64,000 nt of DNA from positions 1-64,000 of the forward strand of contig CANSWY010000003.1 in NCBI GenBank assembly GCA_947650915.1, in the 5' to 3' direction. This DNA comes from an uncultured Eggerthellaceae bacterium. Its GTDB lineage: Bacteria; Actinomycetota; Coriobacteriia; Coriobacteriales; Eggerthellaceae. The notes under the pieces were generated by a model that saw nothing but the letters and a program-made list of their open reading frames with translations, made no database searches and was not told the origin of the DNA. The position numbers and the translations under genes were made by a program. This document shows, one piece after another, positions 10,119 to 18,652 of the stretch (within the stretch, counting starts at the first letter, position 1; each line of letters starts with the position of its first letter).

Positions 10119-10215
10119 ATGTGCAAAAGGGACGTCCCAAATTGCACATAGGATCAGTCTTTCAGTGCGCATGCTCTATTCCTATGTGCGATTTGGAACG
10201 TCCCTTTTGCACATC
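10119..10215. repeat. REP-doublet (REPIN-like) element, copy 1
   Basis: The left arm starts TGTGCAAAAGGGACGTCCCA and reaches GCACATAGG. The linker contains CAGTCTTTCAGTGCGCA. The right arm is the near-exact reverse complement, ending CCCTTTTGCACATC. Each arm has a self-complementary core of the GGGACGTCCC type, so the whole folds as a long hairpin. It lies between the twin palindromes and the flavin oxidoreductase start. Confidence 0.9.
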
Positions 10216-10308
10216 CGGCGACAAGGGGCTCCCTCTTTGCAGGGCGAAGGCTTGTCCTTGCCGGCTGTCCGGCGTAACCTGTGCGCATCGGACGGAATGG
10301 AGGCGCTC

Positions 10309-12300
10309 ATGAACCGAGACTATCCGAACCTCGCGAAGCCCATCCAGATCGGCGGCCTCACGTTCAGGAACCGCATGGCATCCGCCCCCATGGGCGCCAC
10401 TGACATCCTGGCGGACGGCACTCCTGGCCCGCGCACGCTCGGGTTCTATGAGGCCCGCGCCAAGGGCGGCGCAGCCTCCGTCACGGTGAGCGAACTGGTG
10501 GTGCATCCGGAAACGGACGGATCCCAGATGCTGCATCTCTCCTTGTCCACCCCCGGCCAGCTGGGCGCGTTCGCCTACGTGGCAGACGCCATCAAGCGCC
10601 ACGGCGCCGTGGCGTCCATCGAACTGTCCCATTCCGGCCAGTACGCAGGCACCTACATGGTTGACAAAAAGGCCAAAGGAGAACTTGTCCAATACGGGCC
10701 CAGCGACAGCGAACGTCCAGACGGGCTGCCGGTGCGTGCGCTCACCGAAGAACAGATCGCGCATGTCGTGGAAGCCTATGGCACCGCCGCCGCTCTGGCG
10801 AAGCGGGCAGGGTTCCAGATGTGCATGGTGCACGCGGGTCATGGATGGCTCATCAATCAATTCCTCTCACCCTATTTCAACAAACGAACCGACGGCTATG
10901 GTGGGCCCCTTGAGAATCGTCTGCGCCTGGCTCGGGAGGTGCTGAGCGCTGTGCGCAAGGCTGTGGGTCCGCGTTTCCCTATAGAGTTGCGCATGAGCGG
11001 ATCCGAGCTCTTCCCGGGCGGTTACGATATCGAAGAGGGCTGCCGTATCGCCCAGGCCCTAGAGGACCTGGTGGATATCATCCATGTATCTGCAGGGTCC
11101 TATCAGTTTGGTTTTTCTGTCACTCATCCCTCCATGTTTCGAGAGCATGGATGCAATGTGCACCTGGCGGCGCGCATCAAGCAATGCGTGAGCGTTCCGG
11201 TGGCTGCTGTCGGTGGCCTATCCGATCCAGCTCAGATGGAATCCATTCTCGCCTCTGGCAAGGCGGATATCGTCGCCATGGCTCGCGGGCTTCTGGCTGA
11301 TCCGGAGTTGCCGAACAAGGTCATGGCGAATAGGGGAGATGACGTGGTGAAGTGCGTACGCTGCTTCACCTGCATGGCTGAGCGCCCGGTCACCCAAACG
11401 CGTCGCTGTGCGGTGAACCCGCTCATCGGACGTGAGCTGGAAGGGCTGGAAGTACGCCCGGTCGTATTGCCCCAGCAGAACCTGATCGCAGAGATCGCCC
11501 TTCGAAGGAAGCGCGTGCTGGTGGCAGGTGGAGGCATTGCGGGCATGAAGGCGGCTCATACCGCTGCTCTGCGCGGTCATGATGTGACCCTCTGCGAAGC
11601 GGGGGCGCGTCTGGGTGGTATCTTGAACACCGAAGAAGCGCTGCCCTTCAAGCATGACATGTATGATCTAGCGCGTACCTATGAGCGTCTGTGCGAAGAG
11701 GCGGGCGTGCATATCTGTTTGAACCGAGCTGTTGATGCCGCTTTCTGCGATGCGTTCAAGCCCGATGCCCTCATCATCGCGGTGGGCTCTGATGAGCTTG
11801 GGCTGCCTATGCCCGTAGCAGAGGGCGCGTGGGTGATATCCATCGATGAGCTGTACCTAGAGGACGCTGGCCCCGGTGATGATGTCGTGATCATCGGGGG
11901 CGGCCTCACCGGTTGCGAATGCGCCCTGCTCATGGCTCAGCAGGGCAGGAATGCCCATCTGATCGAGATGGGGCCTGAACTGGCGCCGGATGCGAACATG
12001 CGTCACAGGCCCATTCTCCTGTCTCAGCTTGAAGAAGCAGGGGTGGAGGTGCTGACGGATTCTCGGGCCGAAGCGGTCACCTTGAACGGCGTGAAGGTGG
12101 CGCTTGCGGATGGGAGCGAACGTATGGTTGGTGGCATCGGATCATCCGTGGTGGCTGCCATCGGACGACGCAGCCGCAGCGACGCTGTTGATGCCCTGCG
12201 AGACGGTGCCCCCTTCGTACGCGTGGTGGGAGACGCTTTGCGTCCGGCCAACATCACCTTCGCCATCTACGAGGCCTACCACGCTGCCCTGGACATCTGA
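10309..12300 (+). CDS. FMN/FAD/4Fe-4S NADH:flavin oxidoreductase of the 2,4-dienoyl-CoA reductase/BaiCD family
   Basis: 663 residues from ATG 10309 (GGAATGGAGG upstream). Residues about 1-360 are an Old Yellow Enzyme TIM barrel (PIQIGGLTFRNRMASAPMG; HAGHGWLINQFLSPYFN; RTDGYGGPLENR). A Cys cluster CVRCFTCMAERPVTQTRRC follows and should bind a 4Fe-4S cluster. The C-terminal half has two dinucleotide folds, VLVAGGGIAGMKAA (FAD) and VVIIGGGLTGCECA (NAD). Relatives reduce activated C=C bonds in dienoyl-CoAs, bile acid intermediates or diet and drug enones. The substrate cannot be read from sequence. It stands alone between two REP-like elements, with twin palindromes upstream that may control it. 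Confidence 0.85.
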   Translation: MNRDYPNLAKPIQIGGLTFRNRMASAPMGATDILADGTPGPRTLGFYEARAKGGAASVTVSELVVHPETDGSQMLHLSLSTPGQLGAFAYVADAIKRHGAVASIELSHSGQYAGTYMVDKKAKGELVQYGPSDSERPDGLPVRALTEEQIAHVVEAYGTAAALAKRAGFQMCMVHAGHGWLINQFLSPYFNKRTDGYGGPLENRLRLAREVLSAVRKAVGPRFPIELRMSGSELFPGGYDIEEGCRIAQALEDLVDIIHVSAGSYQFGFSVTHPSMFREHGCNVHLAARIKQCVSVPVAAVGGLSDPAQMESILASGKADIVAMARGLLADPELPNKVMANRGDDVVKCVRCFTCMAERPVTQTRRCAVNPLIGRELEGLEVRPVVLPQQNLIAEIALRRKRVLVAGGGIAGMKAAHTAALRGHDVTLCEAGARLGGILNTEEALPFKHDMYDLARTYERLCEEAGVHICLNRAVDAAFCDAFKPDALIIAVGSDELGLPMPVAEGAWVISIDELYLEDAGPGDDVVIIGGGLTGCECALLMAQQGRNAHLIEMGPELAPDANMRHRPILLSQLEEAGVEVLTDSRAEAVTLNGVKVALADGSERMVGGIGSSVVAAIGRRSRSDAVDALRDGAPFVRVVGDALRPANITFAIYEAYHAALDI

Positions 12301-12305
12301 CGCAT

Positions 12306-12503
12306 GCGAGGTTGCCTGATGTGCGAAAGGGACGTTCCAAATCGCACCCGCGAGGTTGCCTGATGTGCAGAAGGGACGTTCCAAATCGCACCCGCGAGGT
12401 TGCCTGATGTGCAGAAGGGACGTCCCAAATTGCACATAGGAACAGTCTTTCAATGCGCAAAACCTTTTCCTATGTGCAATTTGGAACGTCCCTTCTGCAC
12501 ATC
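12306..12503. repeat. REP-like element copy 2, with tandem 44-bp units
   Basis: The block GCGAGGTTGCCTGATGTGC plus a half-element recurs with a 44-bp period at 12306, 12350 and 12394. The third unit continues into a complete inverted doublet with linker ACAGTCTTTCAATGCGC and right arm ending CCCTTCTGCACATC at 12503. It fills the convergent gap between the flavoprotein and the metallo-hydrolase. Confidence 0.9.
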
Positions 12504-12513
12504 GAGGCCCTGC

Positions 12514-13329
12514 TCAGAGGGGGAGGGTCAGGCCGTCCTTCGCCATTTTCACGCGGCCGCCGTACTGTTCCAGGTACGTCTCCAATTCCGCGCAGGTGAT
12601 GGGTTCGTCATAGTGCATGCACAGATGCGTGAGGTAGATGGTGCCCGCATCCAGCGCCAGGCCCTCTTCGATGCACTCCTGCACCGAATGGTGCGCCTCC
12701 GCGTTCCAGTTCCGCTTCCAGAACGTGGCGTCCATGGCCAGGATGTCCACGCCGCGCACGGCCTCTGTCGTCTCCGGCGGCAAGGGCCCGGTGTCTGACG
12801 CGTAGAACAGGCGTGTGGCGTCCGTCTCCACCAGATACCCGTAGGTGCCCGGCGCATGGGTGACCGGCAGCGCCGTGTAGCGCACCCCGTCGAAGACGTG
12901 CGTCTCGAAGGGCGCGATGCCCTGGAAATCCAGGCACCAGTCCATGTAATGGAACTCCGCCCGGATGCCCGCCTGCGCTTCCGCAGAGGCGAACGCGGGC
13001 AACGGAACCCCCCCGCGCACGAGTCCCACCAGGTACTCGTATTCCCCCAGGCCGCCGATATGGTCGAAGTGGCAGTGGGTGAACAGCACCTCATCCACAT
13101 GATGGACGCCCTCGCGCAGAAGCTGGTGGCGCGCATCCGGCGGCGTGTCGATCACCACCGTGGGCGTTTCCGCTTCGGGAAGCCCGGTCCGGCGCACCAT
13201 GACGCCGCAGTCCCCGCGCGCGAGGGTGGGGTCGGCCCGCGCCTCTTCGCAAGCCGGGCACGTGCAGAAGAACGAGGGCACGCCACAGCCGGCCGCGGTG
13301 CCCATGAACGTGAACAGGTGCTCCTTCAT
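12514..13329 (-). CDS. MBL-fold metallo-hydrolase, PhnP-like
   Basis: 271 residues from ATG at 13329, with AAGGAG upstream on the minus strand. The N-terminus (FMGTAAGCGVPSFFCTCPAC) carries a CxCxxC cluster like the structural zinc site of PhnP. The zinc-hydrolase motif THCHFDHIGGL is at about residues 84-94, later ligands lie in LPVTHAPG and YASDTG, and TYLTHL-type IYLTHL is near the end. PhnP relatives hydrolyse cyclic phosphodiesters; the actual substrate is unknown, since no phn genes are nearby. It is divergent from the molybdoenzyme operon. Confidence 0.8.
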   Translation of the reverse strand: MKEHLFTFMGTAAGCGVPSFFCTCPACEEARADPTLARGDCGVMVRRTGLPEAETPTVVIDTPPDARHQLLREGVHHVDEVLFTHCHFDHIGGLGEYEYLVGLVRGGVPLPAFASAEAQAGIRAEFHYMDWCLDFQGIAPFETHVFDGVRYTALPVTHAPGTYGYLVETDATRLFYASDTGPLPPETTEAVRGVDILAMDATFWKRNWNAEAHHSVQECIEEGLALDAGTIYLTHLCMHYDEPITCAELETYLEQYGGRVKMAKDGLTLPL

Positions 13330-13449
13330 GCTGCTCCTTCGCTCAGAAGGGCGGGGCGGGTGCCGCTCATCGGTGCGTCCGCATCCGCCGTTCGCCCCAT
13401 CTCGGGGGAAAATGTGGCCTGATTGTCCCCGATTATACGTGCCAGCCGC

Positions 13450-13455
13450 TATAAT
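13450..13455 (+). promoter_or_regulatory. -10 box of the first molybdoenzyme operon
   Basis: A perfect TATAAT 127 bases before the start codon. TTGTCC at 13424-13429 could be the -35 box but the spacer is 20 bases. The 252-base divergent gap 13330-13581 shows no other clear signal. Confidence 0.45.
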
Positions 13456-13581
13456 CCGGAGCAACAGGGGGAGGACTGCGCTCTCATGCCCGCACGCTTG
13501 CGCTGCCGGCATCGGAGCGCTCCCTTGCAGAGCACGCCGGGTCTCCGGCGTGGACTGAGCGAGAAGAAGAGAGGAAGGTAT

Positions 13582-16500
13582 ATGGCGGAGATCGATATCC
13601 ACGCAGAGGGAGTCGAGATGGTGAAGTCGCTTTGCTACTTCTGCCATGCGAACTGCGGCGTTCTTGCCTATGTCAAGGACGGGGATGTGATCAAGATCGA
13701 AGGCGATCCTGATTATTCCAGCCAGGGCGGCCTGTGCTGCCGCGGCACCAGCGCCCTTTTGCACGTGAACCACCCGGCCCGCATCAACCATGCGCTCAAG
13801 CGCGTGGGGGAGAAGGGCGAAGGCAAGTGGGAGCAGATTCCCTATGACCAGGCCATCCAAGAAGTGGCTGACAAGCTCAACCAGATCAAGGAAGAGTCTG
13901 GCGCTGAGTACGTGGCATCCGCTGGCGGCACCACGCGCACGGACGACTGGGCGCGCCGCCGCTTCCTGAACCAGTTCGGCACGCCTAACGGCTTCCATAA
14001 CGCGCTTCTGTGCTGGATCCCCACCTTCATGGCGGAGACCTGCGTGGCGGGCTGGTCGCCCTTCGAAACGGACTTGGGCGCTGCGCGCAGCCTGATCCTC
14101 TGGGGCATGAACCCGGGCGCTTCCACCCTGGGCGGCATGCACGGCTACACCGATCTGCAGATGGCCGGCCTCAAGATCATCGTGGTGGATCCGCGCTACT
14201 CTGAAACCGCTGCGAAGGCGGATCTCTGGCTTCCGCTGCGCCCCGGCTCTGACGCGGCGCTGGCCATGGCCATGCTGCACACGCTCATCTTCGAAGGCCT
14301 CTACGACGTGGAATTCGTCACGAAGTGGTGCGACGGCTTCGAAGAGCTCATGGGCCACATGGCGGATTATTCTCCGGAGTGGGCTTCTGAGATCACCTGG
14401 CTGGAGCCGGATCAGATCCGCAACGCCGCTCGCATGTACGCCATGAACAAGCCCGGCTGCATCCAGTGGGGCTGCACGTGGGACCAGAACGGCTCCACGT
14501 CCACTACGGCCAGCCACGCGCTGGCGCTCTGCCGCGCCATCTGCGGCAACCTGGACGTTCCCGGTGGCGACGGCATGCCGGGCCCGGCGCTCAACTTCCT
14601 CACGGACGAAGAGATGGAAGCCAACGAGTGCCTGCCGGAGGAGATGAAGTCCAAGCAGATCGGCTCCGACAAGTTCAAGCTCACCAGTTGGCCGGGCTAT
14701 CAGAAAATCTCTGATAACGCCATGCGCAAGTGGGGCAAGACGCTCCCGGTGGAGTGGTTCTGCGAGGCCCACGGGCCGTCCGTGTTCAAGGCCATCCTCA
14801 CCGGAGACCCGTACAAGGTGCGCGCGCTCATCTGCAACGCCACCAACCCCGTGAACTCTTATGGTGATGCGAAGATGGTCCTGGCGGCGCTCAAGGAAGT
14901 GGAGTTCTTGGTCACCGTCGATTACTGGATGACGCCGACGGCGCTCTTCTCTGACTACGTCTTCCCGGCGGCCGGCGCGCTGGAGCGTCCCACCATCATC
15001 ACCCACTATGGCGCCACGGACTCCCTCATGGCGGGCCGTCGCGCCATCCAGCCGAAGTACGATCGTCATACGGACATGGTGTTCTGGCGCAAGCTGGGCC
15101 TGGCCTGCGGCCAGGATCCGGAGATGTGGCCGTGGGAGACCGAAGAGGAAGCCTACTGGCACATCATGGAGGGCATCGGGCTGCCCATCGACAACTACAA
15201 TGATTTCGTCGACATGGTGCGCATGTACTACCCGCCGCTGCACCAGACGAAGTACGAACAGAACGGCGGCTTCTGGACGCCGTCCGGCAAGGTGGAGTGC
15301 AACTCCTCCATCCTGCGCGAACTGGGATACTCCGGCATGCCCATCTATACCGGCATGGCCGAATCCGAACTGACCACGCCGGAAGTGGCTGCGGAATATC
15401 CCATCGTGCTCACCACCGGCGGCGGCTTCATGCCGTACCACCACTCTGAGCACTTCAACATGCAGGCCATCCGTTACCTGTACCCCGATCCGTACTTCTT
15501 CATCAACCCGCATCTGGCGGAGGATCTGGGCATCGAACAGGGTGACTGGTGCTGGATCGAGACGCGCCGCGGCCGCATCAAGATGCGCGCGAACGTGGAG
15601 CCCATCGTGGATCCGCGCGTGGTCATGTGCCCGCGCGGTTGGTGGTTCCCCGAACGCGATGGCTCGGCTGACCTGGACAACCCGTTCGGCTGCCTGGAGT
15701 CCAACGTCAACACCTTGACCTGCGTGGACGATCCTGACTGCGATCCCATGGGCGGTTCGTGGAACAACCGCGGCCTCATGTGCAAGGTCTACAAGTGCGG
15801 TGAGATCGATTCCAAGTTCACCGCTGAGGATGCGCAGTTCTCTATCCCGGGCAACGCGCCCACGCCGGGCATCCACATGAAGCCCTCTGAGATGAAGCTC
15901 TGCCGTGAGCCCATCCCGTTCGAGGAGCCGCAGCCCACGCGCGAAGTTCCGGAAGGATATGTGTGGACGTGGCAGGATGACCAGATCTATCAGAAGGGCA
16001 CGGGTTTCCGTCTGGACGAGTCCGGCTGGCTGGTGGACCCGAAGGACAAGAGCTACGTGGATTCCTACACGGGCTGGCGCTATGATGCCAACATGGATTG
16101 CCTGGTGGATGTGAGCACCGGCAAGAAGTACACCATGGACCGTGAAGAGATCATCGAAGTGGCCGGCATCCGCACCTATCCTGGTCAGGATGCGCCCTAT
16201 GAGATCACCGGCCAGGCGCTGGTGTGGGACAAGGAGAAGGGCTATGCCACGCTGGCCGGCAAGGCGGGCGAAGGCAAGATCTTCAACCCTGACACCCAGT
16301 GGGTCATCGGCATTGAGGACAACGTCTACTACGACCAGCACCGCGGGTACGCCTACGATCCCACGGAGAACAACCTGGTGGATATGGAGACGGGCCTTCG
16401 CTACACCATGAACTATGAACAGATCACCGGCAATGAGGAGCTGCCCGTGAACGAGGCCGCCATCGAGGCTGAGGCGAGCACCGATGCTGCGGCTGCGGAC

Positions 16501-16623
16501 GCTGCGCAGGCTGAGGTGGATGCGGCTGCGGCCACGGCGGCGGACGCGGGCGATGAGGCGCTGGCCCAAGAGCTGGCTGAGGCCTCATCAGATCCGGCTG
16601 CGGTGAATGAGGAGGTCAAATAA
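13582..16623 (+). CDS. Molybdopterin oxidoreductase (DMSO reductase family), catalytic subunit with unusual C-terminal extension
   Basis: 1013 residues from ATG 13582 (GAGGAAGG upstream). The N-terminal 4Fe-4S ligands are C18, C21, C25 and C52 or C53 (CYFCHANCGV; GGLCCRGT). The molybdopterin domains follow (WGMNPG; VVDPRYSET; LPLRPGSDAAL). Cys144 in NALLCWIPTF is the likely Mo ligand by alignment position. The dinucleotide-binding C-terminal domain ends near residue 775. The next ~150 residues hold a Tyr/Trp/Gly-rich repeated region and the last ~55 are Ala/Glu/Asp-rich. There is no Tat signal, even in the longest upstream reading, so the enzyme should stay in the cytoplasm. With the next two genes it forms a PsrABC-like complex exchanging electrons with the quinone pool. 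The substrate is unknown. Confidence 0.88.
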   Translation: MAEIDIHAEGVEMVKSLCYFCHANCGVLAYVKDGDVIKIEGDPDYSSQGGLCCRGTSALLHVNHPARINHALKRVGEKGEGKWEQIPYDQAIQEVADKLNQIKEESGAEYVASAGGTTRTDDWARRRFLNQFGTPNGFHNALLCWIPTFMAETCVAGWSPFETDLGAARSLILWGMNPGASTLGGMHGYTDLQMAGLKIIVVDPRYSETAAKADLWLPLRPGSDAALAMAMLHTLIFEGLYDVEFVTKWCDGFEELMGHMADYSPEWASEITWLEPDQIRNAARMYAMNKPGCIQWGCTWDQNGSTSTTASHALALCRAICGNLDVPGGDGMPGPALNFLTDEEMEANECLPEEMKSKQIGSDKFKLTSWPGYQKISDNAMRKWGKTLPVEWFCEAHGPSVFKAILTGDPYKVRALICNATNPVNSYGDAKMVLAALKEVEFLVTVDYWMTPTALFSDYVFPAAGALERPTIITHYGATDSLMAGRRAIQPKYDRHTDMVFWRKLGLACGQDPEMWPWETEEEAYWHIMEGIGLPIDNYNDFVDMVRMYYPPLHQTKYEQNGGFWTPSGKVECNSSILRELGYSGMPIYTGMAESELTTPEVAAEYPIVLTTGGGFMPYHHSEHFNMQAIRYLYPDPYFFINPHLAEDLGIEQGDWCWIETRRGRIKMRANVEPIVDPRVVMCPRGWWFPERDGSADLDNPFGCLESNVNTLTCVDDPDCDPMGGSWNNRGLMCKVYKCGEIDSKFTAEDAQFSIPGNAPTPGIHMKPSEMKLCREPIPFEEPQPTREVPEGYVWTWQDDQIYQKGTGFRLDESGWLVDPKDKSYVDSYTGWRYDANMDCLVDVSTGKKYTMDREEIIEVAGIRTYPGQDAPYEITGQALVWDKEKGYATLAGKAGEGKIFNPDTQWVIGIEDNVYYDQHRGYAYDPTENNLVDMETGLRYTMNYEQITGNEELPVNEAAIEAEASTDAAAADAAQAEVDAAAATAADAGDEALAQELAEASSDPAAVNEEVK

Positions 16624-17202
16624 ATGACGAGATATTGCATGGTCATCGATCAGCGTCGCTGCATCGGCTGCCATTCATGCACGGTGGCTTGCCGCACGTG
16701 GAACGATCTTCCGATGGACATCGTGTACAACCCGGTGCTCACCGAAGGCGTGCAGGGAGAGTGGCCCAACGTCCATCGCAATTGGACGCCCACCCTCTGC
16801 ATGCACTGCGAGAAGCCGGCCTGCGTGCCCTGCTGCCCCACCGGTGCCAGCCAGCAGGATGCTGATGGCACCGTCTGGATCGAATACGACAAGTGCATGG
16901 CCTGTCTGGCCTGCGTGAACGCCTGCCCCTATGGCATGCGCGATCAGAGCAAGATGCAGCCGCATCTGCACCGTTTCGTCCGCAAGTGCACGTTCTGCCG
17001 TGACAAGCGTGAGATGGATCCGGACGCCCAGCCCTACTGCGTGCTTACCTGCCATCAGAAGGCGCGCATCTTCGGGGATCTGGACGATCCGAACTCCGAG
17101 GTGTCCAAGCTCGTGAATTCCGTTGAGACCGTGCGTCTTTTGGAGGACATGGGCACCGGCCCGCAGATCTACTACATCCCTGATCTTGGAGGTACCCGAT
17201 GA
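16624..17202 (+). CDS. Four-cluster 4Fe-4S ferredoxin subunit (PsrB/DmsB-like)
   Basis: 192 residues. Four Cys groups are visible: CIGCHSCTVAC (residues 13-23), CMHCEKPACVPCCP, CMACLACVNACP and the C-terminal CTFCRDKR/CVLTCHQKA set, the pattern of electron-transfer subunits carrying four cubane clusters. It moves electrons between the molybdoenzyme and the NrfD-type membrane subunit. It starts right after the molybdoenzyme stop (TAA ATG) and its stop overlaps the next gene by 4 bases, so the three genes are one tightly coupled operon. Confidence 0.92.
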   Translation: MTRYCMVIDQRRCIGCHSCTVACRTWNDLPMDIVYNPVLTEGVQGEWPNVHRNWTPTLCMHCEKPACVPCCPTGASQQDADGTVWIEYDKCMACLACVNACPYGMRDQSKMQPHLHRFVRKCTFCRDKREMDPDAQPYCVLTCHQKARIFGDLDDPNSEVSKLVNSVETVRLLEDMGTGPQIYYIPDLGGTR

Positions 17203-18200
17203 GAAGACACTTCTGGAAATGGCCGATCCCCACGTATCTGTTCCTGGGCGGCCTGGGCGGCGGCATCTTCTGCCTCATCGCCGTGCTGTCTCTGTGCGTC
17301 TACCCCACGGTGGAGGCGGTGCCTGCGGCCATGGCATGGCCGGGCTTCTTGGCCATCGTGGCGCTGGGCTTCGGCTGCCTGATGCTGGTGGCCGACCTGG
17401 GCCAGCCCATGGTGTTCTATCGCGCGTTCGTGAAGTCCACCAGCGTGCTGGCTTGGGGCGCCCGTCTGCTCACGGTCTGCATGATCTTCGGACTGCTGTG
17501 GTTCGTGAGCTACATCCCCTGGGAGTGGTTCCTGCCCGTGGCTGATTTCTTCGTGCCGTTCCGCGCGTTCAATCTGGCCATCGCGGGCGTGGCGGGCACC
17601 TGCATCATGCTGTATACCGGCATCTTCCTGTCCACGCTGAAGGCGCACGCCTTCTGGGCCACGCCGGCGCTGCCGGTGCTGTTCACCGTCTCCGCGCTCT
17701 CCACGGCCTGCGCTGCCATCTCGCTGTCCGCGGGCTGGTGGCCGGCACCGCAGGGCATTTACTCTGAATCGGCTCTGCTGAACCTGCTGGCTGCTGAAGT
17801 GGTGCATGAGATGGTGCACATCGTGGACGTCATCCTGGTGGTGTGCGAGATCGTGGTCCTCTTGGTCATGGTGCTCTCCTTCCTGGGCGCTGGCAACAAG
17901 ACGGCGAACCGCGTGGCGCACAAGTGGGTGCACGGCTCTTACGCCTTCGCGTTCTGGGGCGGCATGATCGCCATGGGCCTGGTCATCCCGGAATTGCTCT
18001 ACATCGGTCTGCCGCACACCGTGGGCTCCACGGTCATCGCGCCCATCCTGGTGCTCTGTGGCGGCCTCTTGCTCCGCTTCATGGTGGTCAACTCTGATGA
18101 GCGCGCGCCGCTGCCCGGCGAGGATCTGTACTTCAAGAAGCTCCCGCCGAAGGACGCTGAATTCATCACCAAATGGACCTACGGTGAGAACCTGTTCTAA
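17199..18200 (+). CDS. NrfD/PsrC-type polytopic membrane subunit
   Basis: 333 residues with about eight hydrophobic spans, starting MRRHFWKWPIPTYLFLGGLGGG, the typical NrfD opening. The family anchors FeS/molybdoenzyme complexes and carries the quinone site. The stop-start overlap with the ferredoxin gene places it as the membrane anchor of the 13.6-18.2 kb complex. The loop VVHEMVHIVD contains two His residues within the membrane region. An intrinsic terminator follows the stop. Confidence 0.9.
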   Translation: MRRHFWKWPIPTYLFLGGLGGGIFCLIAVLSLCVYPTVEAVPAAMAWPGFLAIVALGFGCLMLVADLGQPMVFYRAFVKSTSVLAWGARLLTVCMIFGLLWFVSYIPWEWFLPVADFFVPFRAFNLAIAGVAGTCIMLYTGIFLSTLKAHAFWATPALPVLFTVSALSTACAAISLSAGWWPAPQGIYSESALLNLLAAEVVHEMVHIVDVILVVCEIVVLLVMVLSFLGAGNKTANRVAHKWVHGSYAFAFWGGMIAMGLVIPELLYIGLPHTVGSTVIAPILVLCGGLLLRFMVVNSDERAPLPGEDLYFKKLPPKDAEFITKWTYGENLF

Positions 18201-18218
18201 GTCCTCTCACGTCCTGCC

Positions 18219-18252
18219 GAACACCCCGCCCAGCGCGGGGTGTTCTTTTTTT
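18219..18252 (+). terminator. Intrinsic terminator of the molybdoenzyme-NrfD operon
   Basis: An 11-bp stem (18219-18229 with 18235-18245) with a 5-base loop is followed by a long T-run. It starts 18 bases after the NrfD stop. Confidence 0.92.
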
Positions 18253-18303
18253 GCCCCGGGCTCCTCGTCTCCTCCGCGTCCCATTCCGTCATATTGAGCG
18301 CAG

Positions 18304-18335
18304 CGTGCGCGAAAGGGATGTCCCAGATCGTCTGC
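18304..18335. repeat. Degenerate REP-like fragment
   Basis: GCGCGAAAGGGATGTCCCAG resembles one arm of the dispersed element but has decayed. It belongs to the 452-base gap 18201-18652, which holds the terminator, this fragment, element copy 3 and the next promoter, but no gene. Confidence 0.5.
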
Positions 18336-18420
18336 AGCGCACGTGAGGGACAGGCCCCAAAAAAGCATCAGCGCGAACGCGAACGGCCTCGGCTCATCCA
18401 TGCCCCCTGTTCGCTGTCGC

Positions 18421-18558
18421 CATGTGCAAAAGGGACGTCCCAAATTGCACATAGGAATGGTCTTTCCTCACAGATGCTCTTTTTCTATGTGCGATTTGGA
18501 ACGTCCCTTTTACACATGGGAGGTCGTGCGTGCAATTTGGGACGTCCCTTTTGCATAT
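18421..18558. repeat. REP-like element copy 3, with an extra half unit
   Basis: A complete doublet: left arm TGTGCAAAAGGGACGTCCCA, linker with TGGTCTTTCCTCACAGATGC, right arm ending CCCTTTTACACATG near 18519. A further right half unit (GCAATTTGGGACGTCCCTTT) ends at 18558. Confidence 0.9.
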
Positions 18559-18580
18559 GGGGGGGCTTTCTGCGCGCTCC

Positions 18581-18610
18581 TTGCGCCTCCTGCTGGCCTC
18601 ACCGTATAAT
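18581..18610 (+). promoter_or_regulatory. Promoter of the HdrB-like/molybdoenzyme operon
   Basis: TTGCGC (18581-18586) and TATAAT (18605-18610) are separated by 18 bases, about 43 bases before the first start codon. Confidence 0.6.
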
Positions 18611-18652
18611 CTCTCGGAACATAGGACACGGTCTCATAGGGGAGGTGGGACG

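Noticed and set aside
10069-10308. In-frame upstream extension of the ene-reductase
   Set aside because: It reads through REP copy 1 and lacks a ribosome-binding site; ATG 10309 opens the conserved barrel.
12306-12503. Tandem 44-bp units considered as a CRISPR array
   Set aside because: The units contain the dispersed REP arm, have no variable spacers, and no cas genes are in the window.
13330-16569. A minus-strand open frame continuing upstream of the MBL hydrolase for more than 1,000 codons
   Set aside because: It is the antisense of the molybdoenzyme gene, caused by high GC content. The hydrolase has a clear ATG and AAGGAG at 13329.
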